A DNA stretch of 5,510 nt from Candidatus Eiseniibacteriota bacterium (GCA_023249815.1 JAHFBX010000234.1:1-5510), one strand, 5' to 3'. Counted from the first letter of the stretch, positions 1 to 4,262 are shown. Numbers and translations: made by a program. Notes: generated by a model not told the origin, from the sequence alone.

Positions 1-40
1 GACGCCGCCCGCGTCCGTGAGGGACCTGCGCACCCGGTAG
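1..40 (+). CDS. 3' end of a convergent gene (last 12 codons), product unknown
   Basis: Reading from base 2, the plus strand encodes TPPASVRDLRTR followed by a TAG stop at 38-40. The gene body lies outside the window. The call rests on similarity of this tail to the last residues of the phosphoesterase encoded on the opposite strand (TAPAAVRDLRQ, then TAG): T-x-P-A-x-V-R-D-L-R is shared and the two stops fall at nearly the same place. T-x-P-A-x-V-x-D-L is typical of the first strand of fibronectin type III domains in secreted bacterial proteins. I infer a secreted protein, possibly related to the neighbouring phosphoesterase, but the catalytic part cannot be seen. The gene ends 7 bases before a large hairpin that could terminate both converging transcripts. 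Confidence 0.55.
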   Translation, partial: TPPASVRDLRTR

Positions 41-47
41 CCGGCGG

Positions 48-97
48 GCACGCATGAAGGGGCGGCACGATCACTCGTGCCGCCCCTTCATGCGTGC
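48..97. terminator. Perfect 23-bp hairpin between convergent genes, likely bidirectional terminator
   Basis: Bases 48-70 and 75-97 are exact reverse complements, giving a 23-bp stem with the 4-base loop TCAC. The hairpin begins 22 bases after the stop codon of the minus-strand phosphoesterase and 7 bases after the stop of the plus-strand gene, the classic place for a shared terminator. Neither flank carries a U-tract, so termination would have to depend on stem strength, on Rho, or on simple transcript-end protection. The stem sits at the centre of a wider imperfect inverted repeat formed by the two gene ends. Confidence 0.75.
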
Positions 98-119
98 TGC
101 CGACGGCCCGAGGCCGCGG

Positions 120-1448
120 CTACTGCCGCAGGTCGCGCACCGCCGCGGGAGCCGTGACGTCCGACGTGCCGCCCCCACCCGGCGCCACGATCGTCCACTG
201 GTCCACGATCGTGCCCTGCGTGCAGGTGTCCGAGTTCCCGGCCCCCGCGGGGCCGCAGATGGCGTAGCCGTCGATGCGTCCGAGCTGGACATGCAGGCGC
301 AGGTGCTCCAGGTGGTCGAGGCGGAAGACCGACCAGCTCGGGGCGGGCGAGGCGAGGCCTCCGAGCGAGGAGCCGCCGGCGCCGCTCACGATGTGCAGCA
401 TGCCGTTCGTCTGCGCCGGGTCGCTGCGCTCGTAGTGGTGACTGTGCCCCGCGATGTTCAGCACGTACTTCGAATACTTGCCGTGCATCGTGGCCATCAT
501 GGACGCGAGCGAGCTCTCGCCACCGTGGTCCGAGCCGGACGACCACGGCGGGCGATGGCCGTAGGTGATGATGAACTGGATGGCGCCGTCCGCCTGTGCC
601 GCCGCCATCACGGCGTCGGCCTTCGTGGCCCAGTCGCTCCATGCGCCGCTGTAGGGCTCGGGGTAGGCGATGAAGCGCGTGTTGCCGTAGTCGAACCAGT
701 ACCAGTCCTCACCGGGGCCATTGCCGATCGCGGCGCTCGCCCCGGGCGAGGTCTGCGAGTTCGGGAAGTCGAACCGGCCCTCGTAGTTGTTCAAGTCGTC
801 GCCGCCCACGGACGTGTCCCACTCGTGGTTCCCCCACGCCACCATGTACGCGGCCGTACGCGACCACGGCATGACGTCGTTGAAGTGGCCGTCCACGTTC
901 GCGATGCCGTTCTGGTCGCCGTACGTGAGGTCGCCGGGCACGATCACGAGCCGCGGCCGGTCGTCGCCAGCGAGCGCGGGCAGGTCCTGCGCGATCAGCG
1001 CCTGCGATGGGCCGACGGCCGAGTAGCTCACGGTGCTGCCGATGTCGGCTTCCTGCGCGATCCAGAATCCAGCGCTGCCTCGCGGCGGCGGCGTGCGAAA
1101 CGTCTGCTCGGGTTCGCTGCCGATCGAGTAGTAGTAGAGCGTGTTCTCGAGAAGTCCGGTGAGCTTCGCCTCCCAGAACGGTCCGGGCGACGAGTCGGGC
1201 GTCGGCGACGGGGTCTGCGCGGAAACCGATCTCGAGTAGGTCCCGGGGCTGGTGCCGAAGCGGATCGTGTTCTCGGCCGCCGACCCACGCCAGTCGAACG
1301 TCACCGCGGTCTGGCCGAGGATCGTCCAGTGGATCTCGTCGGCCGAGCGTGCGGCCGCGGGAGCGAGCAAAGTGAACGCGAGCGCGGCGAACACGGTGGC
1401 TGCGCGGTCACGGCGCGGCACGCAGCGGAGTCGGGCGGGGCATGCCAT
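120..1448 (-). CDS. Secreted purple-acid-phosphatase-like metallophosphoesterase
   Basis: A 442-residue exported phosphoesterase of the calcineurin-like/purple acid phosphatase group, predicted to hydrolyse phosphate esters outside the cytoplasm. Residues 1-36 form a signal peptide (basic start, hydrophobic core, cleavage near ARSA|DE). Residues about 37-122 match the fibronectin-like N-domain of purple acid phosphatases. All seven metal ligands of the family are visible: D135 (DIG), D173 and Y176 (GDLTY), N207 (GNHE), H298 (YGHRPPW), and H335 and H337 (GHSHHYER). Y176 is the tyrosine that gives the purple Fe(III) chromophore in this family. C398 and C409 could form a disulfide. The protein ends in DVTAPAAVRDLRQ, the start of another fibronectin-type domain that never continues. 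The ATG at 1448 was chosen because GAGGGA lies 7 bases upstream and the signal peptide starts here; the frame is open for 43 more codons without a better start. Natural substrate and metal content are unknown. Confidence 0.93.
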   Translation of the reverse strand: MACPARLRCVPRRDRAATVFAALAFTLLAPAAARSADEIHWTILGQTAVTFDWRGSAAENTIRFGTSPGTYSRSVSAQTPSPTPDSSPGPFWEAKLTGLLENTLYYYSIGSEPEQTFRTPPPRGSAGFWIAQEADIGSTVSYSAVGPSQALIAQDLPALAGDDRPRLVIVPGDLTYGDQNGIANVDGHFNDVMPWSRTAAYMVAWGNHEWDTSVGGDDLNNYEGRFDFPNSQTSPGASAAIGNGPGEDWYWFDYGNTRFIAYPEPYSGAWSDWATKADAVMAAAQADGAIQFIITYGHRPPWSSGSDHGGESSLASMMATMHGKYSKYVLNIAGHSHHYERSDPAQTNGMLHIVSGAGGSSLGGLASPAPSWSVFRLDHLEHLRLHVQLGRIDGYAICGPAGAGNSDTCTQGTIVDQWTIVAPGGGGTSDVTAPAAVRDLRQ

Positions 1449-1629
1449 GGGACCAATCCCTCGCGAAGGAAGTCGGGCCGAGCGAGCTGCGGGAACGAGG
1501 GCGGCGTGGGGGCGGTTCCTCGAAGTATCGGCAATGGGCGGAGTTCGACTGTGAGGAACTGCGCAAATGTGGCGCATGCGGCGGACGGACCGGCGCCGTT
1601 CGCTGCGAAATGCATGTTCGCGGCGGGTC

Positions 1630-1674
1630 GCGTCATCGCTCTGAGAACTCGGCCGGCGCGGCGAGCGATGACGC
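1630..1674. repeat. 11-bp perfect inverted repeat with 23-base loop, upstream of the phosphoesterase
   Basis: GCGTCATCGCT at 1630-1640 is exactly complementary to 1664-1674. The loop is G+C-rich (GGCCGGC in its middle). No U-run follows on either strand, so this is not a standard intrinsic terminator. It could be an RNA hairpin in the leader or a DNA operator, since its 11-bp arms with central spacing suit either. Confidence 0.6.
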
Positions 1675-1780
1675 AGCCGGCCTCACACACGCAGCAGGGG
1701 TCCCGCGGGGTGTTCACACGGGTCGCGTTCCCCCGGCCGCGCGAGTCGCGAACGATGGCTGGCGCGAGATGGCCTGGATC

Positions 1781-1817
1781 GGGCGGGGCTCGACCGAGCG
1801 GGTGAGCCCTGACGCCC
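1781..1817. repeat. 14-bp bulged hairpin in the leader
   Basis: Three consecutive stem segments nest: 1781-1785 with 1813-1817 (GGGCG/CGCCC), 1786-1791 with 1804-1809 (GGGCTC/GAGCCC), and 1793-1795 with 1801-1803 (ACC/GGT). The closing loop is GAGCG, with a single bulged base at 1792 and a 3-base bulge at 1810-1812. Two further 11-base complementary arms (1745-1755 and 1829-1839) could close around it to make a larger folded unit of about 95 bases. No U-tract follows. Confidence 0.6.
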
Positions 1818-1870
1818 TCCTATGCCGTTCGTTCGCGACGCGCAGACCAGGGAGGACAGATCTGGTGCAA

Positions 1871-1922
1871 CGCTGCCTCCCTCGGAGGGGAGCGCGCATC
1901 GCGTCGCACCGGTCGGATGCGC
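1871..1922. repeat. Two adjoining hairpins in the leader
   Basis: First hairpin: CGCT 1871-1874 pairs with AGCG 1891-1894, and CCTCC 1876-1880 with GGAGG 1884-1888, around a triloop. Second hairpin: GCGCATC 1894-1900 pairs with GATGCGC 1916-1922 around a 15-base loop. They share base 1894, so they would stack or compete. They lie roughly 100-155 bases downstream of the predicted start from promoter copy A. Confidence 0.5.
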
Positions 1923-2032
1923 AAGATCATGGGGCCACCCCGAGACGCGCCACCTCGGGCGTCGCGAGCGATTGAATCGGGGTCGTGGGGTGTTCGCACG
2001 AGGGCCTCCATGGCGACCGGTGCCTTGCACCC

Positions 2033-2061
2033 AAGCTAGGCTTGCGATTCGGAGGGGTCAA
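2033..2061 (-). promoter_or_regulatory. Sigma70-type promoter A (TTGACC - 17 - TAGCTT)
   Basis: On the minus strand TTGACC (2061-2056) is followed after exactly 17 bases by TAGCTT (2038-2033). The -35 matches five of six consensus positions; the -10 keeps the TA start and final T. The predicted start is near 2026. Support comes from copy B, where the same -35 core, the same spacing and a TACGTT -10 recur in otherwise divergent sequence. It would drive the phosphoesterase through a leader of nearly 580 bases. Confidence 0.6.
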
Positions 2062-2072
2062 CGGTTTTATTC

Positions 2073-2084
2073 GTGTCGGCACAC
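2073..2084. promoter_or_regulatory. Candidate operator A, GTGT-N4-ACAC dyad
   Basis: A 12-base dyad with 4-bp arms, 11 bases upstream of the -35 element of promoter A. The aligned position in copy B is GTGTGGCCACAT. Placement upstream of -35 fits an activator site better than a repressor site. No regulator gene is visible in the window. Confidence 0.4.
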
Positions 2085-2099
2085 ACGCGCGTCAGGGAT

Positions 2100-2819
2100 T
2101 CACTTGGCGCGGACGTGCGAGCCCGCCCGTGCGCCCGCGGCGATGCACCGGTAGTGCGGCTCGCCGCTGAAGTTCATGGCGAAGTCCACCGCTTGCACGA
2201 GCTTGGCGCGAGAGAGCACGGCGAGCGCCGCGGCGGCACGCGATTCGGGAAGGTCCGCGCCTCGCGCGAGCCGCTGCGGCGTCCATGCGCGCGCCGGCGA
2301 CCCGTGCATGAGCCCCGCGCAGCTCAGCACGTCGGAATAGAGCGGTGCTGCGTCCTCACCCGCGAGCACGCCGTTCATGACCTCCGCGGCGAGCCACACG
2401 GCCAGCGACGCCGTGTCGGCGTCGTCGCACTCCACGAACACGTCATTCCGCTCGGGCGGTTCGGTGTAGGCACAGGTCACGCCCGAGAGCCGGCTCGCGG
2501 CGTCGTCGAGCGCGCCGAGTAGTTCGAGGGTCAGGTGCTCGAAGACGTGCGCCTGGTTCGCGCTGGCGTCGTTCGGCACGAGCAGGATGCGCGTGCCCGC
2601 GACGGGCGCGCCCCCGAGTGCCGCGGCACTCCGGCACTGATGACGCTGGAGGCCGGGGAACGCCTGCGCGAGGGCCTCCACCACCTGGTCCTCGGGCCGC
2701 CGCGCCACGCGCTCCGTGTCCACGGTCACCCGCAGCTTCTGGTGGCCCGCGCGGAACTCGGGATTCAGCGGCTCGATCTCGGGGAACTCGGCGAATGCCA
2801 TCGAACGGATACGGATCAC
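2100..2819 (-). CDS. Stand-alone cyanophycin-synthetase N-domain-like protein with possible winged-helix tail
   Basis: A 239-residue cytoplasmic protein. Residues about 54-150 resemble the N-terminal domain of cyanophycin synthetase: FPGLQRHQC at 54-62, AHVFEHLTLEL at 90-100 (compare the family pattern HVLEHVALELQ), and DVFVECDD at 126-133 (compare VVFEYED). The ATP-grasp and Mur-ligase-like halves of the synthetase are absent, so it cannot make cyanophycin. H91 and H95 with E94 form an HxxEH arrangement like the inverted zinc motif of M16 peptidases, so a hydrolytic role is possible. Residues about 179-224 (TPQRLARGADLPESRAAAAL...) look like a winged helix-turn-helix; this is tentative. The GTG at 2819 was chosen because GGAG lies 7 bases before it; the ATG at 2801 has no ribosome-binding site. 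Codon third positions are strongly G/C throughout. Function unknown; a metal-dependent peptidase or a regulator are both possible. Confidence 0.8.
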   Translation of the reverse strand: MIRIRSMAFAEFPEIEPLNPEFRAGHQKLRVTVDTERVARRPEDQVVEALAQAFPGLQRHQCRSAAALGGAPVAGTRILLVPNDASANQAHVFEHLTLELLGALDDAASRLSGVTCAYTEPPERNDVFVECDDADTASLAVWLAAEVMNGVLAGEDAAPLYSDVLSCAGLMHGSPARAWTPQRLARGADLPESRAAAALAVLSRAKLVQAVDFAMNFSGEPHYRCIAAGARAGSHVRAK

Positions 2820-2859
2820 ACGGGCACTCCGTCGGCGAGCAACAGCCAGGGAATCGCGA

Positions 2860-2880
2860 GCGCCGGCCCATCGCCGGCGC
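2860..2880. repeat. 8-bp perfect hairpin upstream of the cyanophycin-synthetase-N-like gene
   Basis: GCGCCGGC (2860-2867) pairs exactly with 2873-2880 around the 5-base loop CCATC. It lies 40 bases upstream of the GTG start and 10 bases from a second hairpin (2891-2916). No U-run follows on the minus strand, so a processing, stability or attenuation role is more likely than efficient termination. Confidence 0.55.
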
Positions 2881-2890
2881 GAGATCACGA

Positions 2891-2916
2891 CGGGAGGGAG
2901 CCTCGATTCCCTCCCG
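2891..2916 (-). terminator. 9-bp hairpin after the second mini-protein gene
   Basis: CGGGAGGGA (2891-2899) pairs exactly with 2908-2916 around an 8-base loop. It starts 16 bases after the stop codon of the 67-residue protein, where an intrinsic terminator would be expected, but the minus strand continues TCGTGATCT with no U-tract. It may be a weak terminator or a 3'-end stabilising stem that lowers expression of the downstream gene relative to the mini-proteins. Confidence 0.5.
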
Positions 2917-2932
2917 CCGGAGGCTTCACTGG

Positions 2933-3136
2933 TCAGGGTTTCGTGTTCATCGGATCCAGGTCCAGCGTTCCCTGGAGAACGATCCGGTATTCGCCGGTCT
3001 CGAGATTGTACCCATCCACCTTGGCTCTGCTCGAGATCGAGTGGCTCAACACGTCCCACAGCCCGGACGACAGGGCCGACGGCGACGTGGGAGTGCGTTC
3101 GATCGCGGTCAGGCTGTCAGGGACCATCCTCGGCAT
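2933..3136 (-). CDS. Tandem mini-protein 2 (67 residues), family unknown
   Basis: A small soluble protein with no signal peptide or membrane segment; I do not recognise the family. It is a paralogue of the 68-residue protein encoded 30 bases upstream: 35 of the first 59 residues are identical with no gaps, the strongest blocks being IERTPTSP (12-19), RAKV (37-40) and ETGEYRIVLQGTLD (46-59). The last block reads as a turn plus beta strand. In that block 8 of 14 identical codons differ at synonymous positions, which shows selection on the protein. The tails after residue 59 differ completely (LDPMNTKP here). The ATG at 3136 was chosen because it aligns exactly with the paralogue's start and AGGGGGTGA sits just upstream; an in-frame GTG at 3145 falls close to or inside that ribosome-binding site. 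Confidence 0.88.
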   Translation of the reverse strand: MPRMVPDSLTAIERTPTSPSALSSGLWDVLSHSISSRAKVDGYNLETGEYRIVLQGTLDLDPMNTKP

Positions 3137-3166
3137 GCGTATCACCCCCTCGGGGCGTGCCTTCGG

Positions 3167-3373
3167 CTAGCCCTCGTCGAACTTGGTCTCCTCCTTGTCG
3201 AGCGTGCCCTGGAGCACGATGCGATACTCTCCTGTCTCCGGGTTGATCACCTCCACCTTCGCTCGCGCATTGACCGAGCTCAGGATCATGTCGCTGAGCT
3301 TGTTGCGCAGCGACGCCGGCGACGTGGGCGTCCGCTCGATCGTGGTCAGATCGTGAATGCGGAATCGCGCCAT
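3167..3373 (-). CDS. Tandem mini-protein 1 (68 residues), family unknown
   Basis: First of the two tandem paralogues. It begins MARFRIHDLTTIERTPTSP and shares residues 1-59 with its neighbour at about 59% identity without gaps; its own tail is acidic (KEETKFDEG). The pattern is a short variable start, the LTxIERTPTSP block, a probable amphipathic helix (about 20-36), then RAKV and the ETGEYRIVLQGTLD strand. The start is certain: a full-length Shine-Dalgarno sequence, GGAGGTGA, lies 8 bases before the ATG and is the best ribosome-binding site in the window, suggesting high expression. The 30-base gap to the second copy implies co-transcription. No cysteines, no membrane segment. A small structural or complex-forming subunit is a guess; no function can be assigned. 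Confidence 0.9.
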   Translation of the reverse strand: MARFRIHDLTTIERTPTSPASLRNKLSDMILSSVNARAKVEVINPETGEYRIVLQGTLDKEETKFDEG

Positions 3374-3381
3374 CTCTTGTG

Positions 3382-3402
3382 TCACCTCCCTCCTGGGGAG
3401 GG
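3382..3402 (-). promoter_or_regulatory. Strong ribosome-binding site flanked by an SD-blocking hairpin
   Basis: On the minus strand CCCTCC (3402-3397), loop CCA, and GGAGGG (3393-3388) make a 6-bp triloop hairpin whose 3' arm runs into the Shine-Dalgarno sequence GGAGGTGA (3389-3382) of mini-protein 1. The pyrimidine arm could instead pair with GGGAGG at 3390-3385 and cover part of the ribosome-binding site. Two alternative pairings around a start site suggest translational control, but no ligand or trans-acting partner is visible. Confidence 0.45.
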
Positions 3403-3465
3403 CCGGCCACGACTTCGAGCGCATCGAGGCGCGCGCGTCGAACCTCGCGCCGGTCCTCCCATGCT

Positions 3466-3482
3466 CGCCCCACGGCGGGGCG
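3466..3482 (-). terminator. Short G+C hairpin after the Ala/Pro-rich gene
   Basis: CGCCCC (3466-3471) pairs with GGGGCG (3477-3482) around a 5-base loop, beginning 4 bases after the stop codon of the upstream gene. There is no U-tract. At most a weak terminator or pause site; it does not rule out read-through into the mini-protein genes. Confidence 0.35.
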
Positions 3483-3486
3483 CTGC

Positions 3487-3954
3487 CTATCGAGACTCGG
3501 GCGGTGCTCCTTCCTCGCACCGTGCGCAGGCGAACACCGCGCGATACTTGAGCCCCTCGAGCGCGGCGCGGTGCGCGCGCGTGGGAGGTGTGGTCTCGGT
3601 GGATTCCGGGGCGGTGCCCACGGCTTCGCTCGGTGCGGCCGGCATCGGCGCGGCGCTCGCGCCCTCCCCCGCCGGCGCCACCGGAAGCGTGGTCGACAGC
3701 AGCACACCGCCCCGGGTGACCCTCGTCACGCGCGGCGACGGCACCGCGTCCGCGGCCGCTCCGGAGTCGCGTTCGATCACGATCGAACTCTCTCCTGGCC
3801 GCGCCGCAGCGCGCACGGCGGTGGCCGAAGCGGGGCGCCGCGCCAACTGTTCGAGCAGCCAGCTCTGCTCCGCCGCGCTGAGCGGTCGCTCGGCTTCCCG
3901 ATGCGCGCCCGCGTCCCGGCGGCTCTGATCATGGCCGGCACGTGTGCTCCTCAC
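3487..3954 (-). CDS. Ala/Pro-rich protein of unknown function with a CxxC motif
   Basis: A 155-residue protein I do not recognise. A basic N-terminus (1-24) leads to a predicted helix LSAAEQSWLLEQLARR (25-40) and a mixed segment with SSIVIERD (56-63). A low-complexity Ala/Pro/Thr linker (about 92-125) follows, then a short C-terminal unit HRAALEGLKYRAVFACARCEE (128-148) with CxxC at C143/C146. There is no signal peptide or clear membrane segment. The GTG at 3954 was chosen because GGGGAGG lies 6 bases upstream; a GTG at 3978 is also in frame but has no such site. Coding is supported by strong G/C preference at third codon positions across the whole frame. It is the first gene after promoter copy B and precedes the mini-protein pair by 113 bases. 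A single CxxC alone does not establish metal binding. Confidence 0.75.
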   Translation of the reverse strand: MRSTRAGHDQSRRDAGAHREAERPLSAAEQSWLLEQLARRPASATAVRAAARPGESSIVIERDSGAAADAVPSPRVTRVTRGGVLLSTTLPVAPAGEGASAAPMPAAPSEAVGTAPESTETTPPTRAHRAALEGLKYRAVFACARCEEGAPPESR

Positions 3955-4001
3955 GCACGCCCTCCCCAGGTGGTGCACCCGATCGCGGCCTCGCGGGCAC
4001 G

Positions 4002-4033
4002 AAAATACCCGCAGCGCAAAAAACGCCGCGGGT
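4002..4033 (-). terminator. Terminator-like hairpin in leader B (possible attenuator)
   Basis: ACCCGC (4007-4012) pairs with GCGGGT (4028-4033) and GCG (4014-4016) with CGC (4024-4026), with one mismatch between, around a 7-base loop that is U-rich on the minus strand. Immediately after the stem the minus strand reads ATTTTC, a short U-run. It lies about 70 bases downstream of the predicted start from promoter B and about 50 bases before the Ala/Pro-rich gene, the position of an attenuator or of the end of a short RNA. Confidence 0.5.
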
Positions 4034-4106
4034 TGCGCGCGATCCGATTTCGGGGTCGTGAAGAGCGATCACGATGGCCTCCATGGCCGATCGACTTCCG
4101 ATTCGC

Positions 4107-4135
4107 AACGTAGGTCCGCGATCAGGCGCCGTCAA
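4107..4135 (-). promoter_or_regulatory. Sigma70-type promoter B (TTGACG - 17 - TACGTT)
   Basis: On the minus strand TTGACG (4135-4130) and TACGTT (4112-4107) are separated by 17 bases, the same geometry as promoter A. The predicted start is near 4101-4103. It lies just downstream of the terminator that closes the lipoprotein unit, so it marks the start of a new transcription unit reading into the Ala/Pro-rich gene and perhaps through the mini-proteins. Confidence 0.6.
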
Positions 4136-4146
4136 CGGATCTTTGC

Positions 4147-4158
4147 GTGTGGCCACAT
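4147..4158. promoter_or_regulatory. Candidate operator B, GTGTGGCCACAT
   Basis: Contains the perfect 10-base palindrome TGTGGCCACA (4148-4157), 11 bases upstream of the -35 of promoter B. It aligns with the GTGT-N4-ACAC dyad of copy A, keeping both half-sites and their spacing. A shared activator is inferred. Confidence 0.42.
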
Positions 4159-4262
4159 GCGATCGGTACGCGGCGGGAATCGCCCGCGCCGACCCGAAGA
4201 GGACGACGGCGTAGCAGTCGAGCTCACCGGCCCGCGAAGCGCGACTACTGAACCGCACTCCG

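Larger units (their letters stand above)
1449..1976 (-). other. Non-coding, hairpin-rich stretch between promoter copy A and the phosphoesterase gene
   Basis: About 530 bases without a convincing gene; the open frames here look like chance frames in G+C-rich DNA. If transcription starts at promoter copy A, this would be a very long 5' untranslated region. It contains several stems: 1630-1640 with 1664-1674 (11 bp); 1745-1755 with 1829-1839 (11 bp, enclosing the hairpin at 1781-1817); 1871-1894; 1894-1900 with 1916-1922 (7 bp); and 1939-1944 with 1954-1959 (6 bp, 9-base loop). I found none of the signature sequences of tRNA, RNase P RNA, tmRNA, SRP RNA or the riboswitch classes I know. It could be a regulatory leader, one or more small RNAs, or decayed sequence. 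Confidence 0.5.
1977..2084 (-). repeat. Duplicated promoter/leader element, copy A
   Basis: This segment aligns to 4050-4158 with about 72 identical bases of 108 and a single one-base gap. Conserved blocks in plus-strand order are: TCGGGGTCGTG; a divergent 9-mer; CACGA; GGCCTCCATGGC; AA..TAGG (the -10 region); GTCAACGG (the -35 region); and a dyad GTGT....ACA. Read on the minus strand, this is activator dyad, promoter, transcribed leader. The TCGTG and CACGA blocks flanking the divergent 9-mer are complementary (1983-1987 with 1997-2001), so a 5-bp stem is kept while its loop has changed. The element lies just beyond the stop codon of the cyanophycin-synthetase-N-like gene and points at the phosphoesterase. 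Confidence 0.72.
4050..4158 (-). repeat. Duplicated promoter/leader element, copy B
   Basis: Second copy of the element at 1977-2084, same orientation, pointing at the Ala/Pro-rich gene and mini-protein cluster. The downstream stem is one pair longer here (TCGTGA 4056-4061 with TCACGA 4069-4074), and the GGCCTCCATGGCC block (4076-4088) can form its own small stem. Similarity stops near 4050; what follows is the terminator-like hairpin at 4002-4033, which copy A lacks. Confidence 0.72.

Noticed and set aside
54..1805. Long plus-strand open frame (583 codons) opposite the phosphoesterase
   Set aside because: It is Arg/Ala/Val/Gly-rich with no domain and lies antisense to a gene with signal peptide and all seven metal ligands; long antisense frames are expected in G+C-rich coding DNA.
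1449..2026. Search for a known structured RNA (tRNA, tmRNA, RNase P, SRP) in the long gap
   Set aside because: No signature blocks of these RNAs could be found on either strand.
2668..2680. GAGGGCCTCCA inside the cyanophycin-synthetase-N-like gene, shared with element copy A
   Set aside because: An 11-base match within coding sequence with no similarity on either side; likely chance in G+C-rich DNA.
2618..3928. Long plus-strand open frame (436 codons)
   Set aside because: It runs antisense through three minus-strand genes, including the tandem pair whose codon pattern proves minus-strand coding; its translation is low-complexity Arg/Pro.
4130..4158. ACGCAAAG near copy B resembling part of the c-di-GMP (GEMM) riboswitch
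   Set aside because: It lies upstream of the -35 element, is not conserved in copy A, and the other GEMM signature blocks are missing.
4173..4187. 5-bp hairpin GCGGG/CCCGC upstream of promoter B
   Set aside because: Too short to stand out in this base composition and not present in copy A.
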